Below are positions 43,001 to 49,281 of a stretch of 49,281 nucleotides of DNA, in pieces (position 1 is the stretch's first letter; the number at the start of each line of letters is the position of its first letter). Below the pieces are notes generated by a model. That model saw only the letters and a program-made list of their open reading frames with translations, ran no database searches and was not told where the DNA came from. The stretch spans positions 1 to 49,281 of the forward strand of contig QCOP01000005.1 in NCBI GenBank assembly GCA_003212885.1, written 5' to 3'. Both the position numbers and the translations under genes were made by a program. This stretch comes from Prochlorococcus sp. AG-432-D11. Its GTDB lineage: Bacteria; Cyanobacteriota; Cyanobacteriia; PCC-6307; Cyanobiaceae.

Positions 43001-43768
43001 ATGGCCAAACTCAACTTAATAAATGGATTAAAACTTCAAAATATTAATGAAGTTTGGAACTATCTAGGCTGGCAACCTTCAGAAAGTCAAGTCGAAAAGT
43101 TTTGTCTTCTACAATCCCTTTTAAAAGAAGAGAATCAAAAAGTCAATCTCACCAGACTAGTTAATGGTAATGACTTTTGGATCAATCAAATTTTGGATAG
43201 CCTTTGGCCTATTCAAAACGAACTAAAGGATGACAATTTTAGCAAGAAAGTTATAGACGTAGGAACAGGCTGTGGCTTGCCAGGACTAGCTATTGCAATA
43301 GCAATGCCAAAAGCAGAAGTTTGGTTAATTGACTCAATAATTAGAAAAACTTGCGCAATTCAAAAAATAACTCATGCTTTAAATCTGAATAAAAGAGTGC
43401 AAATAATTACTAAACGAATAGAAATCGTTGGCCAAGAACCAAATTTTAGAGAGAGTTTCGACATTGCCCTAGCTCGAGCAGTCTCTAGTGCTCCAGTTGT
43501 AGCTGAATATTTGGTCCCTTTGGTAAAGTTATCTGGAGAAGCACTTTTATATAAAGGAAAGTGGTCTCAAGAATCAAATGATTTGCTTCAAGAAGCAATT
43601 GTGCCACTAAACGCCACAATTAAAAACTTTGAAACTCTAGAACTTCCAGATGCTAGAGGCACTAGAAGTATCATTAGGCTAGTGAAAATAAAATCATGTC
43701 CTCAAAAATATCCAAGAAGAATTGGAACTCCAACTAAAAAACCATTAGGTACTAAAAAATTATTTTGA
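43001..43768 (+). CDS. rsmG: 16S rRNA (guanine-N7) methyltransferase
   Basis: A 255-residue SAM-dependent enzyme (GidB) that methylates G527 of 16S rRNA. The SAM site is VIDVGTGCGLPGLAIA near residues 84-99, with NLTRLVN upstream and FDIALARAVSSAPVVAEY downstream; the C-terminal tail PRRIGTPTKKPLG is typical. It starts at ATG 43001 and overlaps the convergent aldo/keto reductase by nine bases. Confidence 0.95.
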   Translation: MAKLNLINGLKLQNINEVWNYLGWQPSESQVEKFCLLQSLLKEENQKVNLTRLVNGNDFWINQILDSLWPIQNELKDDNFSKKVIDVGTGCGLPGLAIAIAMPKAEVWLIDSIIRKTCAIQKITHALNLNKRVQIITKRIEIVGQEPNFRESFDIALARAVSSAPVVAEYLVPLVKLSGEALLYKGKWSQESNDLLQEAIVPLNATIKNFETLELPDARGTRSIIRLVKIKSCPQKYPRRIGTPTKKPLGTKKLF

Positions 43769-44983
43769 AGACAACCGTTGAGCACTGCTGCCTCCACAAC
43801 GCTCTTTTAATTTGCGTAAAATTCCAGGAATGGAATCAATCCAAGGACTATTAACAAGACATTGTCTTAAATCAACTTCACTAATAGACAAATCGAGACA
43901 ATCAGCATTTTCACCAGGGAACCAATGGCCTCCATTACCAAGAAGGCTATAACGTGCTCTTGCATAATTAGTCATATCCCATGCTTCAGAAAGGTTGTAT
44001 AGCCAAAGTAAAAGTGGAATATTTATGTTACCAGGAGTGTTGTGCCAAGCTGGTAACCCTTGATGCCAAGTAGTCATCCATGATTTACCAAGAATTTTAA
44101 TTGCTTCATTATTTAATTTTTTAGTGATAGAAGGAATATAGCTTTTTGACTGATGAAGGTTTTTTACTGCCTGAATATGAAAATCAAAATCTATCAGATT
44201 AGAAGTGCCAATACTGATCGTATGAACCATATTGTTATTCAAGCAAAAAAGATCATTAAAGACTATTGGATGTATAGGGTTACATAAACTAATTAACTTT
44301 GATGAAGGAGAATGTAAATGTCCACCTTTGTCTGTGGGACTTATAATGAAAACGCCTAAATCTAGTTTATTTGCTGCATTTATTGCGCGAATATTATCTT
44401 GATATATAAAATACCAATGCAAATTAACATAATCAAATTGATTGGTATTTATTACATCAATAATTAAATCTGTTGGTCCATGAGTAGAAAACCCAATATG
44501 CTCAATTAGTCCTTTCTTCCTCCATCTTTTAAGGACATCTAAACACCCATTAGGTCTAATTGTTTGTTCAAAATGTTCAGGAAGATTAAGACCATGAATT
44601 GATAACAAATTAATCTTTTTAGACTTCAATCTTTCAAAGCTAATTTCAAGCTCTGCTTCAAACTTCTTGGGATCTTCCATAGGCGGGACCTTGGTCTGTA
44701 TAATTCTCTTTGAATCTGGAATACTTTGAAATGCCCAACCTAATTGCATTTCAGAAGTCCCATAATGCCTAGCTGTTTCAATATGGTGCAAGCCTAATTG
44801 CATTGACAATTTCAGTATATTTTCCAATTTCTCTTGATTTGTTTTGTGAATATCTTTCCCAGGAATATCACTCCAACTTTGTTGAAAACGCATACCTCCT
44901 AATGATAAAATTGGCATATTAATTTCTGTCCGACCAAAACGTCTATAAGGAACAACATAATTTTTACCTAAATTATTTTTCAC
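43760..44983 (-). CDS. Aldo/keto reductase family oxidoreductase
   Basis: A 407-residue TIM-barrel oxidoreductase, COG1453-like. N-terminal YRRFGRTEINMPILSLGGMR; the catalytic Tyr and Lys appear in HYGTSEMQLG and QTKVPP, with His in LLSIHGLN. The usual catalytic Asp position reads Glu (HHIETARHYG). The C-terminal region ends with HWFPGENADC and WIDSIPGILRKL; many relatives carry an iron-sulfur domain here. The GTG start at 44983 overlaps the ferredoxin gene by 11 bases, so ferredoxin is a plausible electron partner. Substrate unknown. Confidence 0.85.
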   Translation of the reverse strand: MKNNLGKNYVVPYRRFGRTEINMPILSLGGMRFQQSWSDIPGKDIHKTNQEKLENILKLSMQLGLHHIETARHYGTSEMQLGWAFQSIPDSKRIIQTKVPPMEDPKKFEAELEISFERLKSKKINLLSIHGLNLPEHFEQTIRPNGCLDVLKRWRKKGLIEHIGFSTHGPTDLIIDVINTNQFDYVNLHWYFIYQDNIRAINAANKLDLGVFIISPTDKGGHLHSPSSKLISLCNPIHPIVFNDLFCLNNNMVHTISIGTSNLIDFDFHIQAVKNLHQSKSYIPSITKKLNNEAIKILGKSWMTTWHQGLPAWHNTPGNINIPLLLWLYNLSEAWDMTNYARARYSLLGNGGHWFPGENADCLDLSISEVDLRQCLVNSPWIDSIPGILRKLKERCGGSSAQRLSSK

Positions 44984-45359
44984 TGCGATTCTTAAGCCTA
45001 GAAACCTTGGGAAGAATTCCTAATGGAGTTATATCTTGCATTTCTAATTCTTTTTTTAGTTTCTCTAACTCTTCAAATTCAACCCAATGTATACAATCAA
45101 CAGGACAAGTATCTATAGCCTCTTGTATAAGATCTGTACTATCTCCATCCTGCCTAATTGCTCGGGAACGACCTAAAGTATCCTCAACAAGAAAAGTATT
45201 TGTAGCAACATGTGCGCAATATCTACATCCAATACATGCCACCTCATCAACCCATACTGCTTTTGCGCGAAGCTGACCACCTAGAACAGGTTCTTTTTCT
45301 AAAGGGGTTATAGCTTCCTGAGAACTAGCTTGAAAAGCTTTCTCTGGGAAAGAGTTCAC
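44973..45359 (-). CDS. Bacterial-type ferredoxin
   Basis: A 128-residue ferredoxin with a single iron-sulfur site: CIGCRYCAHV near residues 40-49 and CPVDCIHWV near 89-97. The C-x2-C-x2-C...CP pattern indicates one [4Fe-4S] (or [3Fe-4S]) cluster. N- and C-terminal extensions of about 35 and 30 residues flank the core, unlike the short plant-type PetF. The start is GTG 45359, 13 bases after the Ycf35 gene, and the end overlaps the aldo/keto reductase. Likely electron carrier for that enzyme or for the Ycf35 module. Confidence 0.9.
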   Translation of the reverse strand: MNSFPEKAFQASSQEAITPLEKEPVLGGQLRAKAVWVDEVACIGCRYCAHVATNTFLVEDTLGRSRAIRQDGDSTDLIQEAIDTCPVDCIHWVEFEELEKLKKELEMQDITPLGILPKVSRLKNRSEK

Positions 45360-45372
45360 GTGAAAAAATCGA

Positions 45373-45762
45373 TTAATCCCAACGCGAAACTACTAACTCA
45401 ATTGAGCCGTCAATATGATTCTTTTGCTCAGAGACCTGGAAACCTTCGTCTCTAGTAGCTGATAAAACAGTATTTAATGCATATTGCTGAGTGAGCTTTG
45501 CTACAAACCGCTCAACAGGGATGTTTTGCTTCCAAAGGTCCAAATCTGCTACTAATTCATAAGTCTGAGTGGATTTATTCCAACAAAAACCAATGTCTGC
45601 GCTGTCTTTAACCTTTACTGCTAAATCAGCTTTTACAGTTTGTCCTCGATAACCTCGAATCATTTGCTCATCTTTTTCTGGAATGTAACCAAGATTATGA
45701 AGAGCTTGAATTAAAGGCTCAATTTTACGTAATTCAGTTTTTACAGTAGTGAAGTGTGACAT
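45373..45762 (-). CDS. ycf35: Ycf35 / DUF1257 family protein
   Basis: A 129-residue protein of the Ycf35 family, conserved in cyanobacteria and in red-lineage plastid genomes, function unknown. Typical parts are MSHFTTVKTELRKIEPLIQ at the start, VKADLAVKVKDSADIGFCW in the middle and IELVVSRW at the end. ATG 45762 is preferred: it shares one base with the stop of the DUF2997 gene (TGATG), so translation is coupled. The persistent linkage with DUF2997 and a ferredoxin suggests a redox or photosynthesis-related role. Confidence 0.9.
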   Translation of the reverse strand: MSHFTTVKTELRKIEPLIQALHNLGYIPEKDEQMIRGYRGQTVKADLAVKVKDSADIGFCWNKSTQTYELVADLDLWKQNIPVERFVAKLTQQYALNTVLSATRDEGFQVSEQKNHIDGSIELVVSRWD

Positions 45763-45965
45763 CAAAGAATCTCAGCAGAAATAGTTTCATTTTGTACCTC
45801 TTGGGAAAGATATGCCTCAGGTGTCTTCTGAGAAGTCTCAACAACACCTAAAGCATCTTCAAGCCTCTCAGTAAGCTGATGGCAAGAACTCCCTATCATT
45901 CCCTCAACAGTTTCTTCGACAACTCCATCTTGACGAATTCGAAATCGCAGTGTCCGTTGAGGCAT
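45762..45965 (-). CDS. DUF2997 family protein
   Basis: A 67-residue protein of the DUF2997 family: MPQRTLRFRIRQDGVVEETV and CHQLTERLEDALG are typical. It is basic at the N-terminus and acidic after residue 30. It starts at ATG 45965 and is coupled to ycf35 by a one-base stop/start overlap. The preceding HEAT-repeat gene ends 91 bases upstream, so a promoter could also lie in that gap. Function unknown. Confidence 0.85.
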   Translation of the reverse strand: MPQRTLRFRIRQDGVVEETVEGMIGSSCHQLTERLEDALGVVETSQKTPEAYLSQEVQNETISAEIL

Positions 45966-46056
45966 TCTTGAGGAATGAAATTTAAAAACTAAATACTATA
46001 GAAAACAAACAATTTTGGTGGATTATTTGCTACATGTAAACATTAAGAATCACAAA

Positions 46057-46869
46057 TCAACTTAAAGAACCTTCTTCTTTTAGTGTTTTCAAGCGAAAAT
46101 GCACACTTTGGTCATCCATTTGCTCCAAAACTATTTGTGCTTCGTAACGAACAGAATGTTCTCCATCATGAAGAAGAGCTTCAATTAATTGACCGACTAA
46201 AGAATCCTTTGTGGACACTGAAAGTTTTTCATATAAACGACCAAGAGACCAAATACAATTACTCCTAACTACAGGCTCATCATCAATTTGAAGACTTAGT
46301 AACAAAATTTTAGTCGCCTCTTCAGCACTCTCAAAGGAACTTGAACCTACTTCTGAAAGAGAACTTGCTGCCCAAAGCCTAACTGCCGCTACGTCAGTTT
46401 CCAATGCTTCAACTAGTGGTTTCATGACAGGGGCATTGGAGTAATTCCCAAGGCTCCATGCAGCTGCTTTTCGGACATATGCATTACTGTCATTTTTTAA
46501 GAGGGAAAGAAGAATATTAACTGCCTTTGAAGAAGGATTCCTACCAAGGGCATACACAGCACTCATTCTCTCAACAGGACAAGGCTCAGACAACAAAGGC
46601 AAAAGGAAAGGAAGCGCGCGAGGATCTCTATGTTCACAAAACACTCTTAACCCTTGCAATCTCTCTTCGTGCCCCTGTTGAAGCCATTTCAAACCTAAAT
46701 CACACTCATTAGAAGCATTGTTTTTATTTGCGCGAACAGACTCAAGCTCAATTTCATCAAGAGGGTCCCCTTGAATTTCAGCAGCAAGTTCTTGAGCAAG
46801 TACTTGAGGGTCAATTGCAAGACTGGCAAAATCTTTATTTACTGAGTTTGAACTTACTTCTTTATTCAT
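46057..46869 (-). CDS. HEAT-repeat protein
   Basis: A 270-residue protein made mostly of HEAT/PBS-lyase-like repeats from about residue 60 to the end: repeated units such as RMSAVYALGRNPSSKAVNIL, VRKAAAWSLGNYSNAPVMKP, VRLWAASSLSEVGS and VRYEAQIVLEQM. Such proteins are usually protein-binding scaffolds; in cyanobacteria some act as phycobilin lyases or in iron-sulfur handling, but no specific motif decides this. ATG 46869 is preferred over a TTG two codons earlier. It begins 18 bases after a small membrane protein gene, apparently in the same operon. Confidence 0.85.
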   Translation of the reverse strand: MNKEVSSNSVNKDFASLAIDPQVLAQELAAEIQGDPLDEIELESVRANKNNASNECDLGLKWLQQGHEERLQGLRVFCEHRDPRALPFLLPLLSEPCPVERMSAVYALGRNPSSKAVNILLSLLKNDSNAYVRKAAAWSLGNYSNAPVMKPLVEALETDVAAVRLWAASSLSEVGSSSFESAEEATKILLLSLQIDDEPVVRSNCIWSLGRLYEKLSVSTKDSLVGQLIEALLHDGEHSVRYEAQIVLEQMDDQSVHFRLKTLKEEGSLS

Positions 46870-46887
46870 ATCCAAATATTAATAGGG

Positions 46888-47061
46888 TTAGTGAAGATAA
46901 CCAAGTGGAGCAGGTGCAAGCATGTCACCTGGCAGCCATAGACGTGCTGTAACAGCAAAAAATGCCACCCCAAAAATCAAAAGGATGATTGCAGGGAGAA
47001 TAGTTGAACGAAAGAATGACAAAACAAAATGGATTTTGCAACTATTCTGCACGGAAATCAT
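46888..47061 (-). CDS. Small single-span membrane protein, unknown
   Basis: A 57-residue protein, easily missed because of its length. From ATG 47061 it reads a polar N-terminus, then FFRSTILPAIILLIFGVAF, one membrane helix, and the conserved-looking tail ARLWLPGDMLAPAPLGYLH. An alternative start is TTG 47022, giving 44 residues. It is 18 bases upstream of the HEAT-repeat ATG, on the same strand, and heads the minus-strand module that includes DUF2997, Ycf35, ferredoxin and aldo/keto reductase. The Trp/Pro-rich tail resembles real membrane proteins rather than a random frame. Function unknown. Confidence 0.65.
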   Translation of the reverse strand: MISVQNSCKIHFVLSFFRSTILPAIILLIFGVAFFAVTARLWLPGDMLAPAPLGYLH

Positions 47062-47108
47062 CTGGAGTGCTCAACGAGTGGCTCACACAATTAATTTTGG
47101 GGCAATTT

Positions 47109-48371
47109 ATGAAAAGGCGATCTTTAGAAAGAACAACAATTGTTGCAGTTGAAGGATTTGCAAGCGGCCTTCCCTTAATGGCAATCACAAGACTTCTGCA
47201 AGGATGGCTAGCGGCAAGTGGGATCCCAATTAGCTTAATTGGACTCCTTGGACTAATAGAACTCCCTTATACATTAAAAGTGCTATGGGCTCCAATAATT
47301 GATTTCTGGACAATTCCATGGCCGGACAGAAGACGAGGATGGATATGTCTTCTACAAATTCTTATTGCTGGCTCACTAATTTCTTTTACTCTTCTAGACC
47401 CATCAACAAAAGGAAAGGACCTAATTTTCATAGGAATCGCAGCTTTAGTAACAGCCGTTTTAAGTGCTTCGCTAGACATAGTTGTTGATGCATATAGAAC
47501 GGATTTACTCCCTGATCAAGAAAGAGGTATTGGAGCAGCATCAGCAACACTTGGATACAGATTTGCAATGCTAACTATTGGAGGCGGTGGTTTCTTTATT
47601 GCAGGGACTTATGGATGGCAAAAGGCATTTTTGTTTTCATCTATATTGATGCTTTGTTTGACACCAATCACAATTGTTGGACCAAAATTAAGAGCACTCA
47701 AAAAACCGCTATTAAATTTCAAAGAAGCAGTGATAGGTCCTGGCAAAGAATTTCTTCATAGAACAGAGCGCAAAAAAGCTTTTCAACTCTTATTGCTGGT
47801 ACTTCTATATAGGTGGCCTGACGGACTTTTAAGTTTAATGGCTACTCCATTTTTAATCGAATCCGGCTTTAAACCTGAAATTATTGGAGCCATCCAAGGG
47901 GGATGGGGGATCGCAGCAACAATGATTGGAACAGCTTTTGGCGGTATTACTTTCTCCAAAATTGGACTAAATAAAGCTTTATGGATCTATGGACTTATAG
48001 GAGCTTTAAGTAATCTCGCATATTGGTGGCTTGCTCAGTTTGGAGGAGGTAATGAAGAACTTTTAATAGCCGTAACCGTAGAAAATTTTTGCGGAGGCAT
48101 GATGGTCAGCGCTTTCATAGCTCTTTTAATGAGCTTATGTAACCCTTCTTTTTCTGCAACTCAATATGCATTGTTCTCGAGTATTTATGCCCTTAGCCGA
48201 TCATTATTATCCGCACCTGGCGGTTTCATAGCTGAATCAATTGGTTGGAGTAATTTCTTCGCCCTTAGCATAATTACAGCTATTCCGTCATTTTTGCTAA
48301 TGGCCATTCTGACTCCATGGACAGAACATCTTCCTAGAGGAGCGTTCAAAAGCAAAAGAGAACCTATTTAA
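47109..48371 (+). CDS. AmpG-like MFS transporter
   Basis: A 420-residue protein with about twelve membrane helices, resembling the AmpG muropeptide permease group of the major facilitator superfamily. Visible parts are [21 protein letters not shown] in helix 1, [12 protein letters not shown], a [16 protein letters not shown] segment and SLDI/AYR-type helix 4-5 residues typical of AmpG, and the repeated half with [18 protein letters not shown] 47109 is chosen; starts further upstream (TTG 47004, ATG 47016) would overlap the divergent small gene. It may carry peptidoglycan fragments; substrate not proven. It overlaps rlmN tail to tail by eight bases. Confidence 0.8.
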   Translation: MKRRSLERTTIVAVEGFASGLPLMAITRLLQGWLAASGIPISLIGLLGLIELPYTLKVLWAPIIDFWTIPWPDRRRGWICLLQILIAGSLISFTLLDPSTKGKDLIFIGIAALVTAVLSASLDIVVDAYRTDLLPDQERGIGAASATLGYRFAMLTIGGGGFFIAGTYGWQKAFLFSSILMLCLTPITIVGPKLRALKKPLLNFKEAVIGPGKEFLHRTERKKAFQLLLLVLLYRWPDGLLSLMATPFLIESGFKPEIIGAIQGGWGIAATMIGTAFGGITFSKIGLNKALWIYGLIGALSNLAYWWLAQFGGGNEELLIAVTVENFCGGMMVSAFIALLMSLCNPSFSATQYALFSSIYALSRSLLSAPGGFIAESIGWSNFFALSIITAIPSFLLMAILTPWTEHLPRGAFKSKREPI

Positions 48372-49281
48372 ATTTTGTTTGCAGATACTGGCGCCTTAAT
48401 TGTCCGCATGCAGCATCTTTATCAAGACCTCGACTTGCTCGAACTGTGGCAGAAATGCCACGAGATTCAAGAATGGATTTAAAAAGTACAATTTGTGATT
48501 GAGATGGTCTCTGAAAATTCTCGCCTTCAATTGGGTTATAAGGAATTAAATTGACATGACTATGCAGCCCATTTATCAAAGAAGCTAATTGCTCTGCATG
48601 ATGAATTTGATCATTCAAGTTTCCTAATAGAATATATTCGAAACTAACTCTTCTTCCAGTTAACTCAAAATAAGACCTACAATCCTTAAGTAATAATGAT
48701 ATTGGATAAGCTCTTGCAGATGGAACAAGTTTTTCACGTAATGTCTGATTTGGAGCATGCAAGCTAATAGCAAGAGTAAATTGCACACTCCCAAGCCTTT
48801 TTTGAGCAAGCTCAACAAGCTTAGGAAGTGTATTTTTTACTCCTACAGTACTCAGAGTAATCCTTCGCTGACTAATTCCTAAGTCATGATTCAAGCAATG
48901 TATAGCATCTAAAACAGATTCAATATTTAGCAAAGGTTCTCCCATACCCATAAATACAACATGCGAAGGTCGTCTATCAAAAGCTTCTCTAAGGCTAATT
49001 ATTTGAGTCATAATTTCATGAACAGCTAATGAACGCTGATATCCACCTTTACCTGTTGCACAAAATATACATCCCATGGAACATCCTATCTGACTTGAAA
49101 GACAAATAGTAAGCCTTTTTTCTGTTGGAATTCCAACAGCTTCAATAGTTTCATTATCATCAGTAGATAATAATATTTTTTTTGTTCCATCATGGGCTGT
49201 AAGGCGATGAACTTCCTGCAGCCTTCCAATCGTAACTCCTTGTTCCTTTAATCTTTGCCTCCAAGCTTTTGGTAACACAGT
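48364..49281 (-). CDS. rlmN: 23S rRNA (adenine-C2) methyltransferase, 5' end cut off
   Basis: A radical SAM enzyme methylating A2503 of 23S rRNA and A37 of some tRNAs. The cluster motif is CSMGCIFC (C-x3-C-x2-C), and [15 protein letters not shown] and LAISLHAPN are conserved. The second catalytic cysteine is in [12 protein letters not shown] near the C-terminus. About 305 residues are in the window; the family is near 350, and the frame runs off the right edge without a proper start, so the gene is truncated by the window rather than broken. Confidence 0.95.
   Translation of the reverse strand, partial: TVLPKAWRQRLKEQGVTIGRLQEVHRLTAHDGTKKILLSTDDNETIEAVGIPTEKRLTICLSSQIGCSMGCIFCATGKGGYQRSLAVHEIMTQIISLREAFDRRPSHVVFMGMGEPLLNIESVLDAIHCLNHDLGISQRRITLSTVGVKNTLPKLVELAQKRLGSVQFTLAISLHAPNQTLREKLVPSARAYPISLLLKDCRSYFELTGRRVSFEYILLGNLNDQIHHAEQLASLINGLHSHVNLIPYNPIEGENFQRPSQSQIVLFKSILESRGISATVRASRGLDKDAACGQLRRQYLQTKFK

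Noticed and set aside
46922-47152. A 76-codon plus-strand frame beginning MSPGSHRRAV.
   Set aside because: It is antisense to the small membrane protein gene and out of frame with the transporter; very basic and low-complexity, typical of a shadow frame.

Overview
The window is A+T-rich chromosomal DNA from a marine picocyanobacterium, most probably Prochlorococcus. The evidence is the set of cyanobacterial or plastid-lineage families (PSRP-3/Ycf65, Ycf35/DUF1257, DUF1818, DUF2811, DUF3143, DUF3326, Atp1, subunit b', a PII protein with Ser49, short cyanobacterial RpoZ), the split ATP synthase clusters, and the bioF-bioK-bioC-bioD-bioA biotin cluster typical of marine Synechococcus/Prochlorococcus. 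Genes are tightly packed, non-ATG starts are common, and I see no tRNA, rRNA, insertion sequence, phage or CRISPR. It reads as core genome.

Layout. 1-6.6 kb: EVE-domain protein, DUF2811, DUF1818/rpoZ, a divergent Hsp70-like ATPase, pyrR, gpmI-secG and a small secreted protein. 6.7-11 kb: groES-groEL on the minus strand, divergent from atpD-atpC (F1 beta and epsilon), each side ended by a clear hairpin terminator. 11-18.4 kb: PSRP-3, a HAD phosphatase, pepP, then a translationally coupled run CNNM protein - GTPase - nadD - nadE. 18.6-25.8 kb: the main ATP synthase operon on the minus strand (atp1, a, c, b', b, delta, alpha, gamma), which appears to continue into a small unknown gene and a DUF3326 gene. 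26.2-29.5 kb: ftsW, then the system II cytochrome c maturation pair ccdA-ccs1. 29.5-34.7 kb: queF, a 75-residue unknown plus glnB behind an NtcA-type site, tlyA, a small basic protein, purB, fumC. 34.7-42.2 kb: a Ski2-like RNA helicase and the biotin cluster. 42.2-49.3 kb: DUF3143, a membrane-anchored J protein, rsmG, a minus-strand module (small membrane protein, HEAT protein, DUF2997, Ycf35, ferredoxin, aldo/keto reductase), an AmpG-like transporter and a truncated rlmN.

The genes mostly serve energy conversion (ATP synthase, cytochrome c assembly), cofactor synthesis (NAD, biotin, queuosine), nitrogen control (PII), protein folding and RNA maturation. The least explained parts are the six-gene ferredoxin/Ycf35 module, including a 57-residue membrane protein gene that is easily missed; the two unknown genes at the end of the ATP synthase operon; and several strong dyad symmetries: a pair of DnaA-box-like sites (1218-1275), a K-box-like element before groES, a perfect 15-bp hairpin inside nadE, and a 12-bp inverted repeat covering the queF start codon.
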